This document shows positions 35,613 through 35,657 of a stretch of 35,657 nucleotides of DNA, in pieces; the first letter of the stretch is position 1; each line of letters starts with the position of its first letter. Where the stretch lies: positions 1-35,657 of the forward strand of contig JAFWWO010000045.1 in NCBI GenBank assembly GCA_017523325.1, in the 5' to 3' direction. The DNA is from Anaerotignum sp. (lineage in GTDB: Bacteria; Bacillota; Clostridia; Lachnospirales; Anaerotignaceae). Under the pieces are notes generated by a model. The model was not told the origin of the DNA and did not search any database. It saw only the letters and a program-made list of their open reading frames with translations. A program made the position numbers and the translations under genes.

Positions 35613-35657
35613 TCAAATTTCGATTTTTGCACCCATCAGCTTGACAAACTCTGCTAC
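35613..35657 (-). CDS. C-terminal end of a minus-strand gene (runs off the window)
   Basis: The last 14 codons and TGA are visible: VAEFVKLMGAKIEI. The terminator directly after it in that orientation supports a real gene end. Too short to name. Confidence 0.5.
   Translation of the reverse strand, partial: VAEFVKLMGAKIEI

Noticed and set aside
1-35657. CRISPR arrays, insertion sequences, prophage or integrase genes
   Set aside because: No regularly spaced repeats other than the S1 coding tail, no transposase or integrase motifs and no terminal inverted repeats with target duplications were seen.

Overview
The window looks like chromosomal DNA from an anaerobic, low-to-mid GC Bacillota, most likely class Clostridia and Lachnospirales-like. 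The reasons are: a fused IspH–ribosomal protein S1 gene downstream of cmk and plsC; a T-box in front of a short, editing-domain-free prolyl-tRNA synthetase; a class 1B dihydroorotate dehydrogenase (pyrK/pyrD) in one operon with pyrB and pyrI; strong AGGAGG ribosome binding sites; and several small lipoproteins with a classical lipobox. No phage, insertion sequence, CRISPR array or obvious genomic island is visible. This is mostly core metabolism and housekeeping.

Layout. 1–500: start of a secreted protein (minus) and a tRNA-Thr(CGU). 502–1374: a DMT-family exporter (plus). From 1433 to 25145 every gene is on the minus strand: proS with its T-box leader; two unrelated small lipoproteins; a DUF554 membrane protein; a polar amino-acid ABC importer (binding protein, permease, ATPase); deoC; an operon of histidine phosphatase, HI0933-type flavoprotein, cmk, plsC and ispH-rpsA; a transglutaminase-like exported protein; a DMT transporter with a histidine-rich tail; an operon of M50-like membrane protein, scpA, scpB, D-Ala-D-Ala carboxypeptidase, rluB and a 47-residue small ORF; and finally topB with a methionine-gamma-lyase/aluminium-resistance-type PLP enzyme. 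From 25375 to 34222 the plus strand carries the pyrimidine biosynthesis operon pyrC-carB-pyrK-pyrD-pyrF-pyrE-pyrB-pyrI, with many ATGA-type overlaps, a near-consensus promoter and a strong terminator. Two small plus-strand genes follow (a DUF3791-like protein and a hexapeptide-repeat acetyltransferase), then the 3' end of a minus-strand gene.

How the genes work together. The pyr operon covers every step from carbamoyl phosphate to UMP except the glutaminase subunit carA, which is not in the window. Its carB gene is broken by one in-frame TAA (29076–29078), with the rest of the gene intact in the same frame, so either the sequence has an error or this strain has lost CarB. The cmk–plsC–ispH/rpsA operon links nucleotide phosphorylation, phospholipid synthesis, isoprenoid synthesis and translation. 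The scpA/scpB operon links chromosome condensation with cell wall and ribosomal RNA modification.

I found no clearly new multi-gene system. The points most worth a second look are: the carB nonsense codon; a ribosome binding site buried exactly at the IspH–S1 fusion joint; the degenerate metalloprotease motif (HEFTR) in the M50-like protein; the His-rich tail of one DMT transporter; the EEAP repeat tail of S1; and a small basic protein gene directly after rluB.
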